Positions 1 through 8,950 of a stretch of 44,117 nt of DNA are shown here, in pieces. Origin of the DNA: Zelonia costaricensis (lineage: Eukaryota; Euglenozoa; Kinetoplastea; Trypanosomatida; Trypanosomatidae); assembly GCA_030849075.1 (NCBI GenBank), contig JASAOO010003341.1:1-44117 (forward strand), read 5' to 3'. The position numbers were made by a program, and so were the translations under genes. Positions within the stretch are counted from its first letter, which is position 1. Every line of letters begins with the position of its first letter. Under the pieces are notes generated by a model. That model searched no databases and was not told the DNA's origin. It was given only the letters and a program-made list of their open reading frames with translations.

Positions 1-477
1 CACCACCAGCTCCTCCCGCTGCGTCAGCTCGTTTCTGCGGGGGAAGCACTCCATGCAGTCATCGCGCAACCTGGTCTTGGCGGGGTCGCAAGCGATGACG
101 GTGCGTTTGCGGTCTTCGTCTGCGGTTTCTTGAAGCCTGAGGATCTCGTCGTCCGTGAAGCGGTGCACGCAGCTGTGTTCGTGTGAACAGCCGACGCTCG
201 TCGTGGATTGGAAGTGAGGGCTGGTCGCGGTGTCGAGCAGGTCGACACCAGCGTCGCGCAGCTCAGCCGTGAGTGCCGCTTGTATGGCGTGTACCTGCTG
301 CGTGTAGTACGTGAGGTAGCTGTACCCGTTGAAGCCGCAGCGGATGGCGTGGTCGAGGCTACGCTCGTTGCAGAGGCGCGCGACGGCAGCGGGCCTACCA
401 CCGGCATCCTCGCGTCGGTAGAGGTATCCGTACTGCAGCTCCGGCTGGGTCTGCACCGGATCGTGCCGCATCTGCAT
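1..477 (-). CDS. Unknown protein, C-terminus cut by window edge
   Basis: The reverse strand reads open for 159 codons from the ATG at 475-477 to the left edge with no stop, so the C-terminal part lies outside the window. Upstream in the same frame there is a stop near 570 and no other ATG before 477, which supports this start. The product begins MQMRHDPVQTQPELQYGY. It is soluble-looking, with mixed charge, several aromatic residues and scattered cysteines, including a C-x2-C near residue 142 (DCMECF). I see no signal peptide or membrane span and do not recognise the family. The balanced composition, unlike the proline/histidine-rich readings of the flanking gap, is the main reason to call it a gene. 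It would be the last gene of the window in transcription order. Confidence 0.7.
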   Translation of the reverse strand, partial: MQMRHDPVQTQPELQYGYLYRREDAGGRPAAVARLCNERSLDHAIRCGFNGYSYLTYYTQQVHAIQAALTAELRDAGVDLLDTATSPHFQSTTSVGCSHEHSCVHRFTDDEILRLQETADEDRKRTVIACDPAKTRLRDDCMECFPRRNELTQREELVV

Positions 478-1738
478 GGCGCCAAGGAAAGGAGCGGCGG
501 CACCAAAGAGAGTGTATGATGATGATGGACTTGGGAGGAGTAGGTTCTGAGGCTGCTTTCTGCGCCGCTAGAGTCGTGTGGGAACGCGCGCCTGTGCTTT
601 GCGTGCGTGTGTGTGTGTGTGGGTGCGGGCGCGACGCAGAAGGCCGTACTTCCTGTCGTGCACGCGCGGGTGGGGGTGGGAGGGAACCAGAATTGAAGAA
701 GACCCCTGATCGGTGGGGGAGTGGGGGAAAGCGGTAAGCGGTTCACCGCCAGCTGGGCTGCTCTACGTGCTCGTGGTTAGAGCGGGCATGGGTGAGAAGG
801 CCAAGGGTGGTGGGCGGGGGCGGAGGCGGGGAACGCGGAACGCGCGCCGTTCATAACTGAACCAGGCCGCTCGTCATGCGCACCACGCAGGTGGTCGTGA
901 GAGTGCGTGTGCGTCTGCGTGCAATGACGCAGCGGAAGCAGTCCCCCTCCCCGCTGTATCCCCCTCCCCCCCGCGGGGTTCACCGCTCGCCGCGTGTCTT
1001 GTTGCAGAGTTGGCGCACGCTAGTTTTCCGGCATGCGACTTGCCGGCCTCTTTTTCCCTTTTCCCTTCTCTTTCCCCTTCTCCCTGTGGGCCACCATCCA
1101 CGTTGCCCTGGCTCGTTTTGGTGGGGTAGGGAGGCGGGGGCGGGGCGGTGCGGTGCGGGGTGGGGAGGCGGTACTGCCGGTCAACTCGTCAAGGGCGGAG
1201 GCGAAGCGCAAGAGGAAAAATGGCGAAAGCGGGTCGAGGCGAGGCTGCGTGGCGCAAAATCGAATTCCGCTGCAGGGAGGCGTGAAAGAGGAGGCAACTA
1301 AAAGTGGAGTGGAGCGTCACGAGGAATGCACGCACCGTGAAGGTGAGGCGGAGGTGAAAACAAGGCCTATTGAAGGACCACCAGATATGCGGCCGGGAGG
1401 GTGGAGGAGGTGGGAAGGAGGGGGGGGGCGGGCGGGAGAGGTACAAGTGGGAGACATGCGACAACACAGAGCACTGTTCGGCACAGCCCCCCCCCCCTCC
1501 CCCCACCCGCTCTCCCTTCCACGTCGTCGGCTGCAGCAGCGCGCGTGCCCGCCACGGAAGTCAAGAGCAAAGCACGCAGTGGCGAAAAGAAAAGCGTAGG
1601 GAAGAGAGGGAGAGCGGAATAATAGGGAGGAGAACGGGGCCTGCAGTGCGTCGTCGCGGTGAGGGCGCCCATGGTCATGACCAGGCAGACGCCCACCGAC
1701 GTACACGCAGACACACCGACGCACCCCGCCTCTCCTCT
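478..1738. other. Intergenic gap, no gene seen
   Basis: The plus strand is strongly purine- and G-rich, so the transcript is pyrimidine-rich. Short GT runs lie near 610. All open frames here translate to proline/histidine/arginine-rich low complexity with no family features. It would hold the 3' UTR of the glycosyltransferase-like gene and the 5' region of the gene at the left edge. Confidence 0.6.
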
Positions 1739-2824
1739 TCAAGCGGCCTTGGGTACCATTTCGATGGACGATGGAAAGCGCAGCAGCTGTGCCAGCTGCG
1801 CCGCGTCGAGAGTGGGCATGGCGCACTCCGCCATTAAGCCGCCGTCGCACGCGAGCATCCCCAGCTTCTCCATGGGCGGGCTAAGGAAGGGTGGTCCGCT
1901 GGAGCCGAGGGCGGACTGAGCGGTCACCAGGAAGGCGGGCCACGTCGTCGGCACCGCGTCTTGGTCCGCCCCGGCGGCGACGCGCGTTAGCGCCGCCCTC
2001 CAGAACGACGCCGTGAAGACGGACACGGTGCTGGGGTAGGCGGCGCGCGCCGTCACGATGGACTTCGCTGCCGCCCCGGCCACCGGCGAGCCCAGCGCGA
2101 ACCCGCTGAGCAGCGCGGACATGGGGCTCAGCCGCTGTGCGGGGGCCGTGGCCGTGGCCGGGCGTCCGGGCAGCTTGAAGAACGTCTCTGTCGACGTTGC
2201 GGCGTACTGGCTCATGGCCCCGAGCACCCACGAATGCCAGTGCGGCGACAGGCGCGTCTTGGCGGTGAGCGGCAGGCCGAGCTCGAAGTCGGACTGCGGC
2301 TGCCACACATCCGCCATCAGCTGGGGCACCGACAGATCGGCGTTGCCGTGCAGGCGGTGCGCGTACACGTCGAAGCGGCCGTGCGGCCACGTCACGGGGG
2401 GCACCGCCGCGCTGCTGCCGAGGACGTGCACCTCGACATCGATGGGGAATACGCGGCCCGTGTAGTTGGCCTCAGAGAGGGAGTCAAGGAGGGGCCGCAG
2501 CGTGGGCACCTCCGACTCAGCCACCACCACGAAGACGCGGAGGCGGAAGAGGGAGAGCAGCTGGGCGCGGTCCAGCACGCCGTGCGACGTAGTGGACGAG
2601 AGCCGCGCGTCTGCGGCCATCCACTCCTCCCGCATCGACGCCCGGACCTGTGTGTAGACGCTGCTGACAAGCTCTGTCTCCTCACTGATGACGGGGCGGG
2701 AGGAGAGCATGGAAGCGATGACGAGGAGCGTGACAGCCACCACCGCAACACCGAAGAAGAACACAAGGCGGCTGCGCTTGTTGGACGGCCGGATATACAG
2801 GCCGGACAGGTACTTTCCGAACAT
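1739..2824 (-). CDS. Type II membrane protein, glycosyltransferase-like, probably lacking the DxD motif
   Basis: 361 residues starting at the ATG at 2822-2824 (MFGKYLSGLY). The open frame continues upstream only through a non-ATG start, and a likely splice acceptor lies 32 nt before this ATG. A short basic cytoplasmic tail (residues 1-19) is followed by one hydrophobic span at about 20-40, giving a type II signal-anchor topology typical of Golgi/ER enzymes. From residue 96 the pattern RVFVVVAESEVPTLRPLLDS resembles the first strand and helix of GT-A glycosyltransferase-like proteins. The stretch 146-200 (WPHGRFDVYAHR, then VWQP, then LSPHWHSWV) resembles a eukaryotic GT-2-like family in which an acidic LEDD-type motif precedes SP. 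Here that place reads GLPLTAKTRLSP, without acids. One sequon (NYT, about residue 120) is visible. The family match is from memory; the enzyme may be inactive or the match wrong. Confidence 0.75.
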   Translation of the reverse strand: MFGKYLSGLYIRPSNKRSRLVFFFGVAVVAVTLLVIASMLSSRPVISEETELVSSVYTQVRASMREEWMAADARLSSTTSHGVLDRAQLLSLFRLRVFVVVAESEVPTLRPLLDSLSEANYTGRVFPIDVEVHVLGSSAAVPPVTWPHGRFDVYAHRLHGNADLSVPQLMADVWQPQSDFELGLPLTAKTRLSPHWHSWVLGAMSQYAATSTETFFKLPGRPATATAPAQRLSPMSALLSGFALGSPVAGAAAKSIVTARAAYPSTVSVFTASFWRAALTRVAAGADQDAVPTTWPAFLVTAQSALGSSGPPFLSPPMEKLGMLACDGGLMAECAMPTLDAAQLAQLLRFPSSIEMVPKAA

Positions 2825-2855
2825 GATTGGAGTGAGGGGTGGTGGTTGGCGGAGA

Positions 2856-2905
2856 ACTAACGGAAAGAATTGGGGAGGGGAGAGGGGGGTGGGGAGGAAA
2901 GACGA
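2856..2905 (-). promoter_or_regulatory. Predicted spliced-leader acceptor for the glycosyltransferase-like gene
   Basis: On the sense strand a pyrimidine tract (about 2905 down to 2868) is followed by the first AG at 2857-2856 in the context TTAG. This would give a 5' UTR of about 31 nt before the ATG at 2824. The arrangement fits trypanosomatid trans-splicing; the exact site is inferred. Confidence 0.5.
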
Positions 2906-3047
2906 AGATGTGAGCGCGGGTGCCACAAGCGAGGAAGCAGCCCGCGATTAGTGTGGCCTCTTTCGCGATGCGTGGCGAGAGGAGGGAAGGGATGAAGGGG
3001 GTGGGGAGTAAGCGTGAGGGCACAAAGCACGTGTTTCTCTCTACGCT

Positions 3048-3050
<3 letters not shown>

Positions 3051-3080
<30 letters not shown>
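3051..3080. repeat. (GT)15 dinucleotide array
   Basis: Uninterrupted GT on the plus strand (CA in the transcript), upstream of the glycosyltransferase-like gene. A second, 22 bp GT array lies at 3205-3226. Confidence 0.95.
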
Positions 3081-3083
<3 letters not shown>

Positions 3084-3448
3084 CGTGTTTCTGTGTATGC
3101 GTGCCGAACCGCAGGACTTGGCGTGAGGACGGAGTATAGTGCTCCTCGCGCAGTGCTGCAACGCACGAAAAAAGAGCTGTAGGCACATACACATGGTTGC
3201 GCACGTGTGTGTGTGTGTGTGTGTGTAGTGGTGGGAATGGTGTGAGATGGACGGGGACAGGAGCGGAGGTGGGGGTTGGGGGGTGGGAGGGCGGCAATCA
3301 CGCAGATGAGAGATTCGAGAAAGGTAGCTGACATCTTCGGAGTGAAGGACGGGGAGCCTAGCCTGTGTGGCTGTCGCAAGACGTGACACTCGCGCAGCGC
3401 ACCTTCTCACCGTCAACTTCACCTTCTCTTGCACTCATGTGTCATCTT

Positions 3449-3691
3449 TCAACACGATGGCTGATACACAAATGACGACGTGGGAGACTCCGCAGATGCC
3501 GCAGCGCTCCTCTCACAGAGCCTGTCCGCAGTTGCATCGTCTCCAGCGCGCGCTTCTCGCTGTCTTCTCAGTTCTGGCGTGCTTATGTGCTCTGTCGTGT
3601 CGAGTGAATCGTTGCCTCCTCGCGTCGCCGTCGCGCCGTCGCTCCTGCAGGAGGCTTCGCCCAGCTCCACCACCGCTCTTACACGGCTCAT
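3449..3691 (-). CDS. Candidate small protein, 80 residues, unknown
   Basis: The frame starts at the ATG at 3689-3691 (MSRVRAVVELGEASCRSDG) and ends SSFVYQPSC. The product is charged and hydrophilic, with a likely helical segment TPELRRQREARAGDDATADR and no membrane span. Its composition is balanced, unlike the low-complexity readings around it. On the sense strand two strong pyrimidine tracts (3763-3737 and 3726-3701) separated by an AG stand directly before the ATG, as expected for a trans-spliced message. Against it: third-position GC in the last 30 codons is only about 57%, lower than in the neighbouring genes, and the opposite strand is also open here. I do not recognise the protein. Confidence 0.45.
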   Translation of the reverse strand: MSRVRAVVELGEASCRSDGATATRGGNDSLDTTEHISTPELRRQREARAGDDATADRLCERSAAASAESPTSSFVYQPSC

Positions 3692-3729
3692 CTCCACCAG
3701 AGAGGGGAAGCGAGAGAAGAGAGACGACA

Positions 3730-3763
3730 CTTGCCAGGGGAAGGAGGGGGGGGGGAGGAGGGT
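3730..3763 (-). promoter_or_regulatory. Predicted spliced-leader acceptor for the 80-residue candidate gene
   Basis: A C/T-rich tract on the sense strand ends at AG (3731-3730) in the context GGCAAG. It would give a 5' UTR of about 38 nt. A second pyrimidine tract and an AG directly abutting the ATG follow. Confidence 0.4.
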
Positions 3764-4047
3764 CTCAGCGGAGTGGCATGGGAACTGCATCGTTGTTGCA
3801 GTCCATCTGGCCGCACACGTACTTGTCTATGTGTGTTGGGCTTTTACCTGTCTCCGGGTGCCTCGACTCGAGGCTTGGCGGATCGAGAGCCGCGGCGAGG
3901 AGGGCGGGAGCGCAGAGAGCTTGGCGGGTGGTGAGCGCGAGGCTGCGGGGAAGAGGAGGGAGGGGGGGTGGGGGGGTGGAGAGAGAACACAAAAGCGGAG
4001 AAGCGGCAGCAAAGAAGAAGTGTTGGAGTCGCGGCAGGGACACACAG

Positions 4048-4071
<24 letters not shown>
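4048..4071. repeat. (CA)n array
   Basis: About 12 CA units on the plus strand, so GT in the transcript, the opposite orientation to the arrays at 3051 and 3205. Confidence 0.9.
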
Positions 4072-4078
<7 letters not shown>

Positions 4079-4954
4079 GCGACAATGAGTGGTACACATT
4101 TTAAACGGCTTACATGCGCGTGTGTGCGTTGTGTGTGTGTGTGTGTGCGCCCTCTCTCTCGTCACGGCCGCGCTCGTGTCGAATGACGGGAGAAGGAGAA
4201 CATGAGGAGGTGGGCGGAAAGTGGTGGTGGGGGTGGTGCGTGAAACGTGACAAGGAAACAAAAGGAAGTCGGCGAACACACACGCACATCTAAACTCGGC
4301 GTCGGCCTTCGCCACACCAAACAAAGAGTCAAACAAACAAACAAGCAAACACCCACACCCACACACACATCACAAAAGTAAATAGCACATATATATGAAC
4401 ACGCATGCCTCAACACAAACACAAACGCACACACCTTAGTTGTGTGGTCCACAAGAGGGAGGAGGGGAGGGGAGGAAGACGGGATTTGAGGTCGCACGGC
4501 GTCGATAGCCTGATCGGCGCACCAGAGACGGTGGAGGAGGACGAGCCACCCTTTCTCTCCCCGGCTGCTCTCATCAACGACCAAGACGAAGAAGTGAAGA
4601 AAGCCTACACATGTGAGGGTGGTGGAGAAACAAAGGAGAACGAACACCAGCGACGCGACACCGACCGTGAGCGAGGCACAACGCACGGCGAATGCGGACA
4701 ACAAACGAGGAAGGCAGGAGGAGTGAGAAGACGGAGGCGGGGGGGGAAGTGAAGAAGGAAGGAGGGAGCTGTTCAGGAGGGGGTCCTCGAGCTATGCAGT
4801 CGCCAGAGAGAGAGAGCGAGAGACAGAGAGGGCCCAAAGACATAGGGAAGCACGCATCGGGGGGATGGGGGGACGGGAGGTGAGAATACGGCCACGCTAT
4901 CTCGCCAGCGCAACAGCGAGGCAAGCAGACTCGTGCCTCTTTGCGTTTCACCTT

Positions 4955-5236
4955 TTACCGGCGTGTGCTTCGGGGCATGCGTGAGCCATTCGATGCCCCG
5001 TCGTCGGCGAAGAGGTCTGTGTCGTTCGCCAGATCGGGGACCCCCGTCAGCCAGTTCAGCTTCTGCTCCTTCTCGGCGATCATGTCCTGCAGCTCCTCGC
5101 AGTCGTACCGCCGCTCGCGCATCCGGGAACTGCGCTGCACACAGGCGTAGATAGACACCCATAGCAGGGCAATCAGCACAACGCCAAAGACGCCGGCGGC
5201 CACCGCCTCGAAGATGAAGAACGAGTCCAAGTTCAT
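4955..5236 (-). CDS. Small single-span membrane protein, 93 residues, unknown
   Basis: The frame begins at the ATG at 5234-5236 (MNLDSFFIFEAVAAGVFG). A short N-terminus is followed by a hydrophobic span at about residues 6-32 (VFGVVLIALLWVSIYACV). Then come a basic stretch (RSSRMRERR), a short acidic/helical segment with EELQDMIAEKEQKLNWL at about 47-63, and a polar tail rich in Asp, Ser and Arg. The positive charges after the span predict N-terminus outside/lumen and tail in the cytosol. No cleavable signal peptide, catalytic motif or family is recognised. A long C/T tract on the sense strand (about 5325-5300) lies upstream, consistent with trans-splicing. The short coiled segment could mediate interaction with a partner. 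Confidence 0.75.
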   Translation of the reverse strand: MNLDSFFIFEAVAAGVFGVVLIALLWVSIYACVQRSSRMRERRYDCEELQDMIAEKEQKLNWLTGVPDLANDTDLFADDGASNGSRMPRSTRR

Positions 5237-6463
5237 GGCAGAAACGCTGCACTCGTGTTGCCGCTTTGAATGATGTGTTGGTGCGTGTGATTCCCAAGAG
5301 AGAGGCCGGGGAGGGGGGGGGGGGCGTGTACGTGTCAGGGTGGAGGCGCCGAGAGCAAGCTTGGGTCTGGAGCACCAGGGACGCGCAGAGGTACTTGCGC
5401 GAGTGCGCGTCTGCTAGGATTCGGGAAGAGCCGTGAGAACGCAAGCTGCCGTTTCTTCTGGGAGACGAGGAAGGAAGGGAACAGGGCGAGGGCAAAACGG
5501 TGACCTGAAGGGGGGACGGTCGGGGCGGTCGGATGCGTGATGAAGCTCTATGCACTTGGCTGCCCTTCTATACTTGCACTCCTCGCCGCGTAGGTGTGTA
5601 AGTGTGTGTGTGTGTGTGTGTGTGAGCGGAAAGGGGACACAGGAAGCAGTGACGACGTGAGGCAGCGATTGCCGGTGAAGTGACTGTCCACAGCACAGAA
5701 GGGAGGAGCGTGGCAGAGGCCGAGGAGGCGGCCAAGGGTCAGGCGAGTTTTCCGTTGTCAGCGTTGCAGGCAGTACATGAGCGAAGCGAGAGAGGAAAGG
5801 GGGGGGAGCCGGAACATGCTCTGTTCGTGCACACACATGCACACGATGGACACACCACAACGGAGGGGTTGCGGCTCCGTGCCCCAAGAGGGGGAGGGTT
5901 GAGCTCGTGTAAAGCAGCGGCACGGTCTCTGAAGGGGGAGGGAGGGAGGCGTGAGCCGGCCACGCAGAGCGGCAAGCGCTGTGATGGCACAACGTCCACA
6001 CGTCAGGCCCACGCGTCAACCCTCTACAGCGCGACTTGTGCGCCACTTCCAGGCACTTATTGGGGGCGGGGGGTTCTTTCTATGTGGCGGTGGTCGATGA
6101 TACATCCCACACGCACACGCACACGCACAAGCGTATAGAAAAGGAAGAGATTCAAGTGCGGGTGCACTGTGCAGAGTTCTGAGGCGATTTCTGAGGTCTG
6201 CGTGACCAGCCGCCGCCGCCGGCTCCCCCTCCCCCATTCACACGCACCACAAGATCAGCAGCGAGAGAGAAGGCCGGGGCGAGGCCCACAAACAACACAA
6301 TGACGCAGAAACAAAGCCCTCGACGAACGGCGAAGGCGTAGCAGGAGCAGAGAAGCAGAGAGAAGATAAAGCGGGGATGGGGATGGGGGATGAAGGGGGG
6401 GGGAGAAGGAAAGGAAAGGACCAGACAGGGACATCAACGCGCACGCTCTCTCGCGTCGCGTCG
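5237..6463. other. Intergenic gap, no gene seen
   Basis: A 1.2 kb purine-rich plus strand with a (GT)n array at 5602-5624 and short CA runs near 5830 and 6110. Frames on both strands give low-complexity translations; I see no RNA gene. Confidence 0.6.
5602..5624. repeat. (GT)n array
   Basis: About 11 GT units on the plus strand within the gap between the two small membrane-protein genes. Confidence 0.9.
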
Positions 6464-6832
6464 TCACGAACGGGGCTGGCGGAACGCGGCGGCACTCGGC
6501 ACCGTCTCCACATCACCTCCGCGCTCCGTGGCAGCCGGCGGAACACGCTGCAACTCCTCGCCGCCCTCCGCCCGAGCCCGGGCCCGCTGCTGTCGGTGGG
6601 CTCGCATCGCGCGGCGGTCGCGGTAGAGGCAGAAGCTGAAGAGCAGCACCATGACACCGCCGCCGAGGACGGCAATCACGATGCGCAGCCACAGCGGCAG
6701 GCCGGAGTAGGCGTCCAGCCCGTACGGCGTCTTGGCGCAGCAGCCATTGGTGCAGCACACACTGGGGCGGGGCGCGTCGCGGCAGGTGTAGCGCCCCGTC
6801 GCCGCAGAGCCGCACTCGAGAAGGTCGGCCAT
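6464..6832 (-). CDS. Small cysteine-rich single-span membrane protein, 122 residues
   Basis: The chosen ATG is at 6830-6832 (MADLLECGSAATGRY). A longer open reading upstream crosses pyrimidine-rich sequence and several AGs that look like the splice region, so this start is preferred. The N-terminal 45 residues hold six cysteines (7, 17, 26, 27, 31, 32) including CC-TNG-CC, a likely disulfide-bonded outside domain. A hydrophobic span lies at about 48-70, followed at once by an arginine-rich stretch (YRDRRAMRAHRQQRARARA). This predicts N-out/C-in topology with a roughly 50-residue cytosolic tail. No signal peptide precedes the cysteines, so insertion would be type III-like. The family is not recognised. 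Like its downstream neighbour at 4955-5236, it is a short one-span protein, but they share no visible sequence similarity. Confidence 0.75.
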   Translation of the reverse strand: MADLLECGSAATGRYTCRDAPRPSVCCTNGCCAKTPYGLDAYSGLPLWLRIVIAVLGGGVMVLLFSFCLYRDRRAMRAHRQQRARARAEGGEELQRVPPAATERGGDVETVPSAAAFRQPRS

Positions 6833-7321
6833 CGCGAGATCTGATGAGCTGGTAAAGCTGCTTGGGTGCTGGTGGTGGGCCTGAGGTGCGCAGCAAGGCG
6901 GGAGAGCAATAGTGGCGAGAGGCAAAGGAAAGCGAAAGCGAGAAGGTGCGTGTGTCGGTCGCCGGCGTTACGTCTGGAAAGACGCACCCGATGCACACGG
7001 CGGGGGGGGGGGGGTAAGAGCGGTTGCGAAGGACGGGTAGAGGAGCGAAGAGGGGGGGGGGCGGTAAGGTGAAGCGGTTGACGGACATTCGCGGAAAACA
7101 CAGTGAGGGCCGAGAACGAGGGGGGGGGGAGTTGGAGAGCGGAGAGCTACACCACCAGAGGGGAGGGAGGGGTGCGGAGTTCCAGCTGCGGCCTCGCCCG
7201 TGTGCCGGCTCAACCGGCATTCGACAGGGGTCGCTTCGAGACAAGTGTGTTCATGACGTCTTTAGCGCGTGTGTGCTGCAGCGCTTACGCGCCTCTCGCC
7301 ACTACACGGGGAGCCGCGCCA
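6833..7321. other. Intergenic gap, probable splice and poly(A) region
   Basis: About 490 bp. The sense strand has C/T tracts at about 6945-6905 followed by several AGs before the cysteine-rich gene, and G runs (C in the transcript) near 7000-7140. No gene is seen. Confidence 0.55.
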
Positions 7322-8950
7322 TCACGGCTGATAGGCGACCAGGCAGCGGTTCTTGGGAGTGACGCAGTCCGGCACGTACTCGACGAGGCGCACCACGTAG
7401 CCGTGCCGCTGCAGCCACTGCACGCGACCTTGATTCACCACCGCCTCAACGGCGCCGGCGACGCCTTCAGGACACGAGACAAGGAACCGCACCGACTTCT
7501 TCGACGACGGCTGCGAGGCGGCTGGGCCGTCGCCAGTGGCGCCGTCCTGCAGTCGCTGGTACACAGACGCGTTCCAGTCCGTCAGCCGGGTCATGTGCGC
7601 GAAGGCGTCGGCATCCTTCAGCCCAAGCAACCCCTCCATGAAGTCGGCGTCGATGTACGTGTCCAGCGAGCAGCGTGGAAAGCAGCACGGCGCGAGTACG
7701 AGGATGCGGGGCAGACACGCCTGCTCGTCCAGCCGGCGCAGCACCTCGTCCACGCCGCTGCCGCACAGGTGCTTCGCGATGAGCGCCGTGCGGGACGGCG
7801 CGGCCGGCACGGCGGCCGACCAGCTCACGTCGCGGAAGAGCGCCGCGGTGCGGTGCAGCGTGCGCTGGCGGCGCGTGGCGGGCCGCGTGCGGTGCGCCGT
7901 GTCCGGCCACAGGCGCGGGCAGCAGTCGATGGCGTGGGCGGGGAAGAAGGGGTCGACGACGACGCCGTCGCAGCCCAGCCGCTCCGCCACCTGCGCTGCC
8001 AGGAAGCCGTTGCCGCCGCCGACGTCCACGACGCAGTCCAGCGCGAAGGGGGCGGCGGCGGCCGTGGCGGCGGCGCTGGAGGCCTGCGCGCTGCGCACGC
8101 AGTCGACCGCGTCGCGGAGCAGCTCACCGATGGCGATCTCCTGCGGCAGGTTCTCCAGCTCGTGGATGTGCGAGCGGTCGGGCAGGAAGGCGGTGTAGCG
8201 GTCGATGAGGGCCGCCCAGGCCTCCGCCGCCTCGAGCTCCGTGTCTGTCGTGAAGACAGAGGCCTCACAAGAGGACGCGTCGAGGCGCCCTGCGAAGACG
8301 GCGCGCGCGTGCAGGCCAGCCTCCTGCAAGTAGCCAGGCGTGGCGAGCAGCTCACTGTGATCCACGCGGTTGTTGTGTGCCGTCTCCAGGGCCGTGATGT
8401 AGTGCCGGCGGAAGCGTTCGGTTGGCCATAGCCGCCGCATGGGCGCTGTCAACGCAGCAAAGACGTTCGACTCGTTGAACTGACAGCTGGAAAGCGGGGG
8501 CTCTGGGCGATGACGCTCCGTGAAGAAGGTGCGCATGCAGCGCACGCACAGCTCGCGGACCTGGTCGTTCGTGAAGCTGTGCTGCAGAGAGCGGAGCTGT
8601 TCGGCCGACAGCGGCCCGTGCACGTCGAGGCTCGCCGTGACCCCCTCCGACGCGGCGCACAAGGCAGAGACGGCGTCTTGGATGGGCGAGTCCCTGCCGC
8701 TGCCACTGGTGCTGCTGCTGTTGCGGTGCGGCGCTTGTGCACTGAGGGGCACGAGCCGTGGCAGCTTCTCTCCGCTGCAGTGAGTGGGGCGGTGGCGCAG
8801 CAGGGCCAGAAGGAACTGGAGGGACCACATAACACTGAAGTACTGCTTCTGCTTGCAGCGGTAGTTCACCTTTGTCCGTGCTGCAGCCGCCACCCTGTTG
8901 GCCGTGGCAGCGACCGACGACTGCAGCGACGTGGCGGCCAGCACACTCAT
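7322..8950 (-). CDS. Trm13-family tRNA 2'-O-methyltransferase, paralogue A
   Basis: 542 residues from the ATG at 8948-8950. Trm13 methylates the 2'-O of nucleotide 4 in the tRNA acceptor stem using S-adenosylmethionine. Recognised features are the SAM motif I VVDVGGGNGF at about 307-316, the family motif AKHLCGSGVDEVLR at 392-405, APCCF at 420-424 in the place of the usual ALCCHH, RLTDWN at 455-460, and the closing NQGRVQWLQRHGY and TPKNRCLVA (506-539). The CHHC/CCCH zinc fingers normally found at the Trm13 N-terminus are not visible. The first 60 residues contain no acidic residue and several Arg/Lys, like a mitochondrial presequence. An upstream in-frame ATG at 9088 would add 46 residues, but a pyrimidine tract lies between them. 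Residues about 244-424 are nearly identical to paralogue B. Confidence 0.88.
   Translation of the reverse strand: MSVLAATSLQSSVAATANRVAAAARTKVNYRCKQKQYFSVMWSLQFLLALLRHRPTHCSGEKLPRLVPLSAQAPHRNSSSTSGSGRDSPIQDAVSALCAASEGVTASLDVHGPLSAEQLRSLQHSFTNDQVRELCVRCMRTFFTERHRPEPPLSSCQFNESNVFAALTAPMRRLWPTERFRRHYITALETAHNNRVDHSELLATPGYLQEAGLHARAVFAGRLDASSCEASVFTTDTELEAAEAWAALIDRYTAFLPDRSHIHELENLPQEIAIGELLRDAVDCVRSAQASSAAATAAAAPFALDCVVDVGGGNGFLAAQVAERLGCDGVVVDPFFPAHAIDCCPRLWPDTAHRTRPATRRQRTLHRTAALFRDVSWSAAVPAAPSRTALIAKHLCGSGVDEVLRRLDEQACLPRILVLAPCCFPRCSLDTYIDADFMEGLLGLKDADAFAHMTRLTDWNASVYQRLQDGATGDGPAASQPSSKKSVRFLVSCPEGVAGAVEAVVNQGRVQWLQRHGYVVRLVEYVPDCVTPKNRCLVAYQP
7682..8219. repeat. Near-identical 538 bp block, copy 1 (Trm13 A catalytic core)
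   Basis: Aligns to 10171-10708 at a constant offset of 2489 with three mismatches that I could find and no indel. The surrounding parts of the two genes are strongly diverged. Confidence 0.92.

Larger units (their letters stand above)
2825..4954. other. Long gap with GT/CA arrays and one candidate small gene
   Basis: This 2.1 kb stretch separates the glycosyltransferase-like gene from the 93-residue membrane protein. It holds (GT)n arrays at 3051-3080 and 3205-3226, a (CA)n array at 4048-4071, A/C-rich sequence at 4240-4440 and purine-rich sequence beyond. Apart from the candidate at 3449-3691 no frame looks like a protein. A 180-codon minus frame at 4162-4704 is cysteine/phenylalanine/valine-rich low complexity from repeats and is not called. 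Confidence 0.6.

Noticed and set aside
4162..4704. Minus-strand frame of 180 codons with apparent hydrophobic segments
   Set aside because: The hydrophobicity comes from GT-rich repeats read as Cys/Val/Phe. There is no convincing start context and the composition matches other non-coding gaps.
7103..8431. Long plus-strand open frame (442 codons) opposite Trm13 A
   Set aside because: It is the antisense reading of a GC-rich coding region. The minus strand carries clear Trm13 motifs, and the plus-strand product is Arg/Val/Gly-rich without features.
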